Origin: Dongia_B sp035539215
Lineage (GTDB): Bacteria; Pseudomonadota; Alphaproteobacteria; Dongiales; Dongiaceae
Length of the DNA stretch: 64,000 nucleotides
Reading direction: 5' to 3'
Assembly: GCA_035539215.1 (NCBI GenBank)
Contig: DATLIX010000058.1
Location: 1-64,000, forward strand
The translations under genes were made by a program, and so were the position numbers. The notes below the pieces were generated by a model. That model was not told the origin of the DNA. It saw nothing but the letters and a program-made list of their open reading frames with translations, and did no database searches. Below, in pieces: positions 1 to 7,688 of the stretch. The stretch's first letter is position 1; each line of letters starts with the position of its first letter.

Positions 1-31
1 GGCGCGGCGAACAGGTTCAGGAGGAAGATCA

Positions 32-2233
32 ATGGCAACGCAAATCCTCGGTTCGGTCATTCTTTGGCTGATCGCCCTTGCGGTCATCGTCGTCATCGGC
101 GTCTATCTGCTGCGATGGCTCTATCGCCGCTCGATCAAGGAGACGGCCTTCGTGCGGACCGGCTTCGGTGGCGAGAAGGTGGTCATCAATGGCGGCGCCT
201 TCGTTATCCCGGTCCTGCACGAGATGACGCCGGTCAATATGAATGTCATGCGGGTCGAGGTGCGGCGCGGCCAGTCCAACGCCCTCATCACCCGTGACCG
301 CATGCGCATCGACCTCATCGCCGAATTCTTCCTGCGTGTGCAGCCGACGCGCGAGGCCGTGTCGCTGGCAGCCCAGACCCTGGGGCGCCGGGCGATGCAG
401 CCCGACGACATCCGCGAGCTCTTCGAGGGCAAGTTCTCGTCGGCGCTGCGGGCCGTGGCGGCGGAACTGACCTTGGAAGAGATTCATGAGCGCCGCAGCC
501 AGTTCATGACCCGGGTGCGGGAACAGGCCGCCGACGCGCTGACCCAGAATGGGCTCGAGCTGGAAAGCGTTGCCCTGGTCGATCTCGACCAGACCAGCCT
601 CGAATATTTCGATCCCTCCAACGCCTTCGATGCCGAGGGCCTCACGCAACTGACCGAGACGATCGAGATGCGCCGCAAGATGCGCAACCAGATCGAACAG
701 CAGACCATGATCGAGATTCGCAACCAGAACCTGGAATCAGAACGCCGGGTGCTGGAGATCGACCGGGAAAGCGAATATGCCCGGATCGAACAGGAGCGTG
801 AGCTGGAAATCCGCCGCGCGACGCAGCGGGCGGAACTGGCGCGCGAGCGGGCACAGCGCGATCACGAAGCGCAGCAAGCGCAGTTGACCGCCAGCGAAGC
901 GACCGAGCGGGCGCGCATCGCCCAGGAACGCGCCATCGCCGAAAGCCGCATTGCCAGCGAGGAGGAGATTCAGCAGCGTGAAATCGCCCGGCGTCGCGCC
1001 CTGCAGGCCTCGGAGATCAAAAGTCGCGAACTGACAGAGAAAGAAGAGATTGCCCTTGAACTGGCGATCGAACGCGAGCGCATCAATCGCGAGCGCGACC
1101 GCGAGGAACTGGAAGTTGCGCGCCGCCGGTCGGTGGAACTGGCCGAACGGGACCGCGAGATCGCCCTCGCCGCCAGGAACGCCGATGTGGTGCGGGCGGA
1201 AGGCGAACGCCGCCAGGCCGAGATCGTTACCAATGTCGATATCGAACGCGAACGCGTGGCACGTGAGAAGCTGCTGGATGAAGCTCGGATCGAGCGAGAG
1301 CGTGCCCTGCAGGCCCTTGAAATCGCCAAGCGCCAGGCCTTCGAGGAGGCTGAGATCGCCGCCGGCGAAGAGGTCGAGCGCGCACGCATCATGACTGAGC
1401 GTGGCATCGAGGAAGCCCGCGTCGTGCGCGACCGCGAGATCCGCAAGCTCTCGATCGAGCGCGACAAGACCCTGGAGCTGGCGGAATTGGAAAAAGCCAT
1501 CTCTCTCGCCGCCAAGAGCAAGGAGCGTTCGGCCGCCATCGCCGATGCGGAAGCGGCGCGGGCGCTTGCCATCACTGCGGAAGAGCAGGCCTTCACCGCC
1601 CGCGAGCGCGAGATCGCCGAGCGCCGCAAGGCGGTGGAATTGATCGGCGCCGCGCGCGACGCCGAACGGGAGCATCTGCGTCTCACCGCCAAGGCGGGAG
1701 CCGAGAAGGCGGCCGCGACGGCCTTTGCCGAAGCCCAGCGGATCGCCGCCCAGGCCGAGGCGCAAGCAGCGGTCATCCGCGCCGAGGCGGCGGCCAAGAC
1801 CTATGCCGTCGACGCGGAAGGCCAGCGCCAGGCCAACGAGGCCGAGAATCTGCTCACGAACGAGGCGCGGGCCTCGCGGGCGCGCATGCGGCTGCTCGAC
1901 AAGATCGAGGGTATCGTGCGCGAAAGTGTCCGGCCGATGGAGAAGATCGACGCCATCAAGATCCTGCATGTCGATGGCCTTGGCGGCGGCGAGGGCAGCC
2001 GCAAGAACGTAACCGACGAGGTGATCGACAGTGCCTTGCGTTACCGCGTCCAGGCGCCGATGATCGACAGCCTGATGAAGGAGGTCGGTATCGAGGGCGG
2101 CAGCGTGGGACGCATGACCGACGTGCTGCGCGACGCCAAGGATCTCGACACCATCGTCCGCAACCGCAAGAAGAAGGGCGGCAAGGATGAAGGCGAGGAT
2201 AGTGGCCGTTCCGATCGGGACGACGATCGCTGA
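32..2233 (+). CDS. Flotillin / SPFH-domain membrane protein (YqiK-like)
   Basis: 733-residue flotillin-type protein expected to form large scaffolds at the inner membrane. A single hydrophobic segment spans about residues 5-28 and is followed by a basic stretch. An SPFH/band-7 domain covers about 33-205. Residues 205-600 form a very long Glu/Arg/Ala-rich coiled coil, the usual flotillin tail, and the protein ends in a charged Lys/Asp/Glu tail. It is longer than E. coli YqiK (about 550 residues), mostly through the coiled coil. The ATG follows an AGGAGG-like site. The SRPBCC gene starts 32 bases after the stop, which suggests co-transcription. The family assignment is firm; the physiological role (membrane microdomain, stress) is inference. 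Confidence 0.93.
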   Translation: MATQILGSVILWLIALAVIVVIGVYLLRWLYRRSIKETAFVRTGFGGEKVVINGGAFVIPVLHEMTPVNMNVMRVEVRRGQSNALITRDRMRIDLIAEFFLRVQPTREAVSLAAQTLGRRAMQPDDIRELFEGKFSSALRAVAAELTLEEIHERRSQFMTRVREQAADALTQNGLELESVALVDLDQTSLEYFDPSNAFDAEGLTQLTETIEMRRKMRNQIEQQTMIEIRNQNLESERRVLEIDRESEYARIEQERELEIRRATQRAELARERAQRDHEAQQAQLTASEATERARIAQERAIAESRIASEEEIQQREIARRRALQASEIKSRELTEKEEIALELAIERERINRERDREELEVARRRSVELAERDREIALAARNADVVRAEGERRQAEIVTNVDIERERVAREKLLDEARIERERALQALEIAKRQAFEEAEIAAGEEVERARIMTERGIEEARVVRDREIRKLSIERDKTLELAELEKAISLAAKSKERSAAIADAEAARALAITAEEQAFTAREREIAERRKAVELIGAARDAEREHLRLTAKAGAEKAAATAFAEAQRIAAQAEAQAAVIRAEAAAKTYAVDAEGQRQANEAENLLTNEARASRARMRLLDKIEGIVRESVRPMEKIDAIKILHVDGLGGGEGSRKNVTDEVIDSALRYRVQAPMIDSLMKEVGIEGGSVGRMTDVLRDAKDLDTIVRNRKKKGGKDEGEDSGRSDRDDDR

Positions 2234-2265
2234 AAGCCTGATGCGGTAGGCGGGAGGATCGACGC

Positions 2266-2703
2266 TTGGCCAAGGTCTATATTTCTTCGGTGATCAATGC
2301 CCCGGCCGGTCAGGTCTGGGGCGTCGTCCGTGACTTCGACGGATTGCCGAAGTGGACGCCCTTTGTCGCTGACAGCCGGATCGAGCAGAACCAGCCGGCC
2401 GACAAGATCGGCTGCATCCGCAATTTCACCCTCAAGGATGGCGGCCGCATCCGCGAACGTCTGCTGGCGTTGTCGGATTACGATTTTACCGTGGTCTATT
2501 CGATCCTGGAAAGTCCCATGGGGGTGGAAAGCTACATCGCCACGCTGAAGCTCATCCCGATTACCGATGGCGATCGCTGCTTTGCCGAATGGAGTGCGGA
2601 ATTCGACTGTCCGCCAAATCGTGAGCAGGAACTGGTCGCGCATATCGGCCGCAACGTCTTCCTTGCCGCTTTCCAGTCCTTGAAAAGCCGTTTCGGGGGC
2701 TGA
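2266..2703 (+). CDS. SRPBCC (START-like) family protein
   Basis: 145-residue single-domain protein of the SRPBCC/polyketide-cyclase-2 superfamily, a helix-grip fold that binds small hydrophobic ligands. The N-terminal INAPAGQVWGVVRDFDGLPKW motif region, the central RIRERLLALSD and the C-terminal helix are typical. The start is a TTG preceded by GGGAGG at good spacing; no ATG lies near. It is clearly paralogous to the first 145 residues of the next gene, sharing the VRDF-N/D-G, PAD-x-G and ITDG/VTDGGRC positions, which points to a tandem duplication. Ligand unknown. The close spacing to the flotillin and to the fusion gene suggests one operon. Confidence 0.85.
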   Translation: MAKVYISSVINAPAGQVWGVVRDFDGLPKWTPFVADSRIEQNQPADKIGCIRNFTLKDGGRIRERLLALSDYDFTVVYSILESPMGVESYIATLKLIPITDGDRCFAEWSAEFDCPPNREQELVAHIGRNVFLAAFQSLKSRFGG

Positions 2704-2738
2704 TTGAACGGTACCCCGAAGCCTCAGGCATTCCCGTC

Positions 2739-4295
2739 ATGACCACCCGCGTGATGCGCAGCGGCGTCATTGACGCACCGGCCGAGGCGGTCTGGCATCT
2801 GCTGCGCGATTTCAACGGCCATGGCAGCTGGCATCCCGCCATTGCACAAAGCCGGATCGAGGCCGGCGAGCCGGCCGATCTCGTCGGCGCGGTGCGGGCC
2901 TTCAGCCTGCAGGACGGCAGTTTCCTGCGCGAGCAGCTGATCGCCCTTTCCGATCGCGAGATGAGCTTCACCTATTGCCTGCTGGATTCGCCCATTCCGC
3001 TGCACGGCTATTTGGCGCGCCTGCAGTTGCGTCCCGTCACCGATGGCGGCCGCTGCCTGCTGGTCTGGGAATCGAGCTTCACCCCGCCACCGGCCCAGGC
3101 GGAGAGTCTCGCCCGTCTCGTGGGCGAGAATATCTATGAGGCCGGCATCGCCGCCTTGCAGCGCCATTTCGGTGGAGCTGTTCCTGCATCGCGGGAGGCG
3201 GCACCCGCAACGGGGGTGGCGGCCGCGCCAATGCTCGCTGCCGCGGCCCCGCAAGTAGTTCTCTCACGTCCCGCAACGCGCTCTACGCTGCAATCGGCGG
3301 GAGCGAGTCTTGCCGCCACCGCCATCCGGGTGGAGCAATACGGCGGTCCCGAGGTGATGCATCTGGCGGAGGTCACGGTGCCGCCGCCGGGGCCCGGCGA
3401 AATCCGCCTGCAGCAGACGGCGATCGGCGTCAATTTCATCGATATCTATTGCCGGCGCGGCGATTTCAGCCTGCTGCAGCTGCCGGGCATTCCCGGCATG
3501 GAGGCGACAGGGTTGGTGATCGATATCGGCGCGGGCGTCGCTGATCTCTCCATCGGTGACCGCGTTGCCTATGCCGGGCCGCCGATCGGCGCCTATGCCG
3601 ACATCCGCAATGTACCGGCCGATCTCGTGGTCCGCATCCCGGCGGATCTTGATGATCGGACCGTTGCGGCAGCCTATCTGAAAGGCGTGACGGTGGATTT
3701 CCTACTGCAGGACGTGCATTCCCTGAAACGCGGCGAAACGGTTCTGCTGCGTGCCGCTGCGGGCGGATTGGGCTTGCTGTTGAGCCAGGCGGCGAAGGCG
3801 GCCGGCGCCCGGGTGATCGGCGTCGTGTCAACGCCGGCGAAGGCCGAGGCCGCCCGTCAGGCCGGTTGCGACGAGGTGCTGATACAGGGCCGCGCCGAAC
3901 CCGGCCCGCTGGCCCCGGCACTGCAAGCGCTCACGGCCGGCAAGGGCGTTGACGTGGTCTTCGACGGCGGCGGTGGCGACACTTATGCCGAATCGCTCGA
4001 CTGTCTGGGACTGCGCGGTCACCTGATAAGTCTCGGCCAGGCCTCGGGTGCGATCGGTGCGCGCGATATCGACCAATTGGTGGCGAAGTCGGTGACGGTT
4101 TCGCGACCGAATTTCGCCCATTACAATCTCGACCGCGAGACCCGGCGGCAGCGGGCCGCCCGCTTGTTCCAGTCGTTGCGGCGCGGCGAGATCAAGGTCT
4201 GGCCGGCCACTGCCCTGCCGCTCGAGGCGGCAGCCGAGGCGCATCGCCAATTGGAGAGCCGCAGCAATATCGGGACTTATCTCCTGTTGCCGTGA
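2739..4295 (+). CDS. SRPBCC domain fused to quinone-oxidoreductase-like MDR enzyme
   Basis: 518-residue two-domain protein. Residues 1-146 are an SRPBCC domain paralogous to the preceding gene. Residues 147-195 are an Ala/Pro-rich linker. Residues 196-518 are a medium-chain dehydrogenase/reductase of the NADPH:quinone oxidoreductase type. That part has a GroES-like half (RVEQYGGPEVMHL, VNFIDIYCRRGDF) and a Rossmann nucleotide site AAAGGLG at 339-345. It lacks the Cys/His zinc ligands of alcohol dehydrogenases, as expected for QOR. Quinone oxidoreductases are normally about 325 residues and stand alone, so the N-terminal fusion is unusual. The reading frame is continuous through the linker, so this is a real fusion unless a sequencing indel joins two genes. 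Substrate unknown. Confidence 0.87.
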   Translation: MTTRVMRSGVIDAPAEAVWHLLRDFNGHGSWHPAIAQSRIEAGEPADLVGAVRAFSLQDGSFLREQLIALSDREMSFTYCLLDSPIPLHGYLARLQLRPVTDGGRCLLVWESSFTPPPAQAESLARLVGENIYEAGIAALQRHFGGAVPASREAAPATGVAAAPMLAAAAPQVVLSRPATRSTLQSAGASLAATAIRVEQYGGPEVMHLAEVTVPPPGPGEIRLQQTAIGVNFIDIYCRRGDFSLLQLPGIPGMEATGLVIDIGAGVADLSIGDRVAYAGPPIGAYADIRNVPADLVVRIPADLDDRTVAAAYLKGVTVDFLLQDVHSLKRGETVLLRAAAGGLGLLLSQAAKAAGARVIGVVSTPAKAEAARQAGCDEVLIQGRAEPGPLAPALQALTAGKGVDVVFDGGGGDTYAESLDCLGLRGHLISLGQASGAIGARDIDQLVAKSVTVSRPNFAHYNLDRETRRQRAARLFQSLRRGEIKVWPATALPLEAAAEAHRQLESRSNIGTYLLLP

Positions 4296-4311
4296 GCGGG
4301 CCAGTTGCGGC

Positions 4312-5034
4312 TCAGAGCGCGGCCGTAACCGTGCTTGTCGTCGAAACGTCGGTGGCCTGCAGAAGCTGGCTCAGGCTCTGATCGAGGCTGATGCTTTGCC
4401 GCAGGCTGTCCATTGCGGGCTGATTGGCGACATCGCCGATATTGCTCGCCTGCATGCGCTGCAGCCAGTCCTGCCAGCTTTCGGTGGTCTCGGCGCTGGT
4501 GCCGCCGGCCTCTGTCGACCCGGCGGTTGTCGTTGTTCCATTGTTCCCGGCGGCCTGCAACAGCCGGTCCAATAGCCGCGTGGTCCCGTCGGTCGATGAG
4601 CTGCTATCGGCCGCATTCGTTGCCGCTGATAAGCCCGCCTCGAATTCGCTCTCTGAAATCGTGCCGTCGCCGTCGCTATCGAGACTGTTGAAAGCGGTTG
4701 CGGTCATGTTGTTGCCGGGCGAGCTGGCTTGGCTCTCGCCGGCGGTCCCGTCCGCGCCGATCGCCTGCTGCCCGATCAGCACCGAGCGCATGTCCTGGCT
4801 GAGCTTCTGAAAGCCGGTCCGGAGCTCGGATTTGCTGAGCTTGCCGTCGCCGTCGGTATCCAAGGCGTTGAACAGGGCATCGGCCTGCGAACTGAAGGAG
4901 GTCGTCTCGTCGCTGCTTTGGCTGGAACCGGATTCCGTCGTCGCGTCGGTATCCGTCTCCGCGCCGGCACGCTGCAGCAGCTGATTCAATAAAGCCAGGT
5001 TGAGTACCGACGAATTGCCGATCGATGAACTCAT
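4312..5034 (-). CDS. EF-hand calcium-binding protein, Ser/Thr-rich
   Basis: 240-residue acidic protein with two canonical EF-hand loops: residues 59-70 (D-x-D-x-D-G-x-L-x-x-x-E) and 119-130 (D-x-D-x-D-G-x-I-x-x-x-E). The remainder is low-complexity Ser/Thr/Gly/Gln. No signal peptide or membrane segment is visible. The start at 5034 was chosen because AAGGAGG lies 8 bases upstream; a longer in-frame start at 5055 would place that site inside the gene. It ends 16 bases from the convergent fusion gene. Calcium binding is predicted from the intact loops. The cellular role is unknown, and a link to the neighbouring flagellar cluster is speculative. Confidence 0.8.
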   Translation of the reverse strand: MSSSIGNSSVLNLALLNQLLQRAGAETDTDATTESGSSQSSDETTSFSSQADALFNALDTDGDGKLSKSELRTGFQKLSQDMRSVLIGQQAIGADGTAGESQASSPGNNMTATAFNSLDSDGDGTISESEFEAGLSAATNAADSSSSTDGTTRLLDRLLQAAGNNGTTTTAGSTEAGGTSAETTESWQDWLQRMQASNIGDVANQPAMDSLRQSISLDQSLSQLLQATDVSTTSTVTAAL

Positions 5035-5897
5035 GAAAACCGCCTCCTTACGCATTGGCGCCGCGTCGTGGCACCGGCAGCTGTGCTGCCATGGTCGACA
5101 AATCCTTCAAGGATCTGCCGTTGATACGAGGAGTCGGCCGATTTCAGGCGGAAAAGACGGGATGGACTGTGCTCTGAACGGGCAACCGCTGAAATGTCGC
5201 CGTCGCCGGCAAATGTTGCCTCTCCCCGTCCCGCTAATTCGTGGAGGTGCGGGCGTTCAGAAAAATAACCATCGCTGCCCACCAAATAGTTATTTTGAAA
5301 CTGGCAGTAAATCATAAGTAATAATCAAATAAAAAAGACACTGCATTCACTTCGCAGATGCGGCATCTGGCGGCGTGGACTTGCCATCGCCTGCTTTGCC
5401 GCGTTTGTTTGTTGTTCTTCAAGGGCCTTGTTATGAGCCTGCAAGGGGTTGAGGGTTGCCACTCCGCGGCACTCTTCCCGGCCCCTGGCGGCTCGCCTTC
5501 TTCGGCCGGACGGGGCGCAATGGCGCGCCTCGAACAGCACGAAGGCCGCATATTGCCCTTCACGCTGCGCGGAATTCTCCGGGAGGGCCGGCGCGAAACG
5601 GGCTGCCGGTCCGGTCTTTTCAGAGAAATTGCGCCGCCATGGATGGGGATGTGCACGGTACCCGGCAGCTTTTGCAGGGCACTGTGCACATTTTGCCGAC
5701 CACTAAGTAAAAGATGCCGAGTGGCGTGAAAATATTGCCCATCAGCATTTTTTTATTCAGAAAAAATTGCCAGGAGGCAAAATCTGTGACGGTATTTTCT
5801 TCTTACTGCGTATAATTTCTCAAAGGATACTTTTGTGGGAACGACCTGCTTGTTGGGGTGTGAGAGCGGGCTTGCCAGCGACCAGGGATGGGGCGCA
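5035..5897. other. Non-coding region between EF-hand gene and sigma factor
   Basis: About 860 bases without a convincing gene; the longest frames have unlike codon use and no recognisable product. It contains AT-rich islands at about 5275-5345 and 5705-5830, unlike the surrounding GC-rich DNA. A TATAAT hexamer at 5811-5816 is a possible -10 element for the sigma gene, but no good -35 lies 16-18 bases upstream. A 9-codon frame beginning with GTG after AGGAGG at about 5772 is probably chance. Two GTGCAC sites occur at 5651-5656 and 5684-5689. Confidence 0.5.
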
Positions 5898-6512
5898 ATG
5901 ACATCGATCTTGTTTAGTTCGCCGCAAACGGCGCCGGACGTGACGATTGCCAGTCTGGACGATCATTTGATCGAACGCATGCGGCAGAATGACGAGCATG
6001 CCTATCGGCTGCTGGTCGAGCGCCACATCGACCGGGCCTATGGCCTGGCACTGCGGATCCTGCGCCGGCCAGCCGATGCGGAAGACGTTGCTCAGGAAGC
6101 TTTCGTGAAGGCCTGGATCAACCGCGACAAATGGCAGACCGGGCGCGCCAAGTTCAGCACCTGGCTTTACCGGGTGATCGTCAACCGCTGCATCGACCTG
6201 CAGCGCGCGCCGCGCAACGAATGGCTGGATGATGCGCCCGAGCCGGTCGATGATGCCGAGGATTGCGTCACATCCATCCAGCGCCAACAGGTCTATGGCC
6301 GGCTGGAGCAGGCGGTCGAAAAGCTGCCGGATCAGCAGCGCACGGCGGTTCTGCTCTCTTACTATGAAGATATGTCGAATGCCGAGATCGCCGAAGTCAT
6401 GGGAATCTCGGTCAGTGCAACTGAGGCTCTCTTGAAGCGCGGGCGGCAGCGCCTGCGCGAAATCCTGAAGCGGTCAGCTGTCGATGTGAAACGCCTGCTC
6501 GAGGACGACTGA
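5898..6512 (+). CDS. ECF-type RNA polymerase sigma factor
   Basis: 204-residue extracytoplasmic-function sigma factor with sigma region 2 at about 24-95 (including DAEDVAQEAFVKAW and FSTWLYRVIVNRCID) and region 4 at about 130-185 (LPDQQRTAVLLSYYEDMS, then a helix-turn-helix around AEIAEVMGISVSATEALLKR). Region 3 is missing, as in all ECF factors. ATG at 5898 is preferred; an in-frame GTG at 5835 would add 21 residues without homology. No anti-sigma gene follows: the next gene on the strand is flagellin, 264 bases away. Regulation is therefore not obvious, and control of nearby flagellar genes is only a hypothesis. Confidence 0.92.
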   Translation: MTSILFSSPQTAPDVTIASLDDHLIERMRQNDEHAYRLLVERHIDRAYGLALRILRRPADAEDVAQEAFVKAWINRDKWQTGRAKFSTWLYRVIVNRCIDLQRAPRNEWLDDAPEPVDDAEDCVTSIQRQQVYGRLEQAVEKLPDQQRTAVLLSYYEDMSNAEIAEVMGISVSATEALLKRGRQRLREILKRSAVDVKRLLEDD

Positions 6513-6776
6513 CCGTGATTTTTTGCGCGCGGATCGTTCAGATCGAATCATGCCATGATGCCATCTAACGATTGAATCCGTTTCCATTTCGTAAATGCAC
6601 AAGATGCCCCAAGCGGCGGCCGGTGGCTTTCGCTCGATGGCGCGCGCCTTGGACTCTTTTTCCGCCCGATTTCTTAAAGCCGCTCGTTAGAAGACAGAAT
6701 GTGCCGTGTCAGCTGGCCAGAAGGCCTTTGCATGTGCCCTTTCGCCCGGCAATGAGCTTCTCAAGGAGATGGGAAA

Positions 6777-7607
6777 ATGCCAGTTATTTCAACGAATACT
6801 GCAGCCAATACCGCGCTGCGCTACCTCAATAACAACGCGTCTGAACAATCCAGTGCCTTGGCCAAGCTGGCCTCGGGCTCCAATATCACCAAGGCATCCG
6901 ACGACGCCGCCGGCCTTGCTATCGGCACGCAGCTCAACTCTGACGTCTCGGTGCTCAACCAGGCTTCGACCAATGCCTCGCAGGCCAGTTCCATCCTGCA
7001 GGTGGCGGATGGCGGTCTGTCCAGCATCGCCGATATCCTGACCCGCATGAAGTCGCTGGCGACGGAAGCGGCTTCGGGCAACGTCACGGATGCCCAGCGC
7101 ACCAATGACATCGACACGGAATATCAGCAGCTGCTGCAGGAAATCGACAGCATCGCCTCTGGTACCCGCTACAGCAGCAATTCGCTGCTGGACGGCACCA
7201 GCGACTATGCAAGTGGCGTCAGCTTCCTGGTCGGCACCAGTGCCGCCGATACCATCACGGTGACCATCAGCGCGTCTAACGCTTCGGCCCTCAGCCTCAC
7301 CGGCACCTCGCTGACCACTGCGAGTGCGGCGACCACCCTGATCACCACGCTGACCTCGGCGATCGACACGATCACCCAGGACCGCGCGCTGATCGGTGCC
7401 CAGGAGTCGCGTTTTAATTTCCATTCGCAGAACATCGCGACGACAACGGAAAATACCGACGCGGCGCAGTCGACCATCATGGATGCCGACGTGGCGAGCC
7501 AGAAGTCGAAGCTCTCTTCCGCCGACGTCAAATACCAGGCCAGCGTCGCCGCCTTGGCACAGGCAAACCAGATCCCGAAGGAACTGCTCACTCTTCTGCA
7601 GTCCTGA
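6777..7607 (+). CDS. fliC: Flagellin
   Basis: 276-residue filament subunit. The N-terminal D0/D1 segment (STNTAANTALRYLNNN, LASGSNITKASDDAAGLAI) and the C-terminal helix (KYQASVAALAQANQIPKELL, ending LLQS) are classic. The central variable region is very short and Ser/Thr-rich, making this a minimal flagellin. The Thr/Ser-rich centre could accept O-glycans. A good ribosome site (AAGGAG) precedes the ATG. A strong hairpin terminator follows directly, so flagellin is probably transcribed on its own, as expected for a highly expressed filament gene. The protein is secreted unfolded by the flagellar export apparatus, with FliS (encoded downstream) as the probable chaperone. Confidence 0.96.
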   Translation: MPVISTNTAANTALRYLNNNASEQSSALAKLASGSNITKASDDAAGLAIGTQLNSDVSVLNQASTNASQASSILQVADGGLSSIADILTRMKSLATEAASGNVTDAQRTNDIDTEYQQLLQEIDSIASGTRYSSNSLLDGTSDYASGVSFLVGTSAADTITVTISASNASALSLTGTSLTTASAATTLITTLTSAIDTITQDRALIGAQESRFNFHSQNIATTTENTDAAQSTIMDADVASQKSKLSSADVKYQASVAALAQANQIPKELLTLLQS

Positions 7608-7617
7608 TCTGACCCGG

Positions 7618-7652
7618 CAATGAGGAGGGATCTCCTCCTCATTGCCCTTTTC
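7618..7652 (+). terminator. Rho-independent terminator after flagellin
   Basis: A perfect 11-bp inverted repeat, CAATGAGGAGG at 7618-7628 and CCTCCTCATTG at 7634-7644, with a 5-base loop GATCT, is followed by CCCTTTTC. It starts 10 bases after the flagellin stop and before fliD, so it should separate high-level flagellin transcription from the downstream genes. Confidence 0.85.
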
Positions 7653-7688
7653 ACCTAGCTGTATGACGGCCAAACAGGGGCGATCCGC

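Noticed and set aside
5358..5729. 123-codon frame in the gap before the sigma gene
   Set aside because: Cys/Arg-rich translation without homology and no good ribosome site.
6712..6732. Possible sigma-54 promoter before flagellin (TGGCC...TTTGCA)
   Set aside because: The GG and GC elements are 13 bases apart instead of 10, so it does not fit the consensus.
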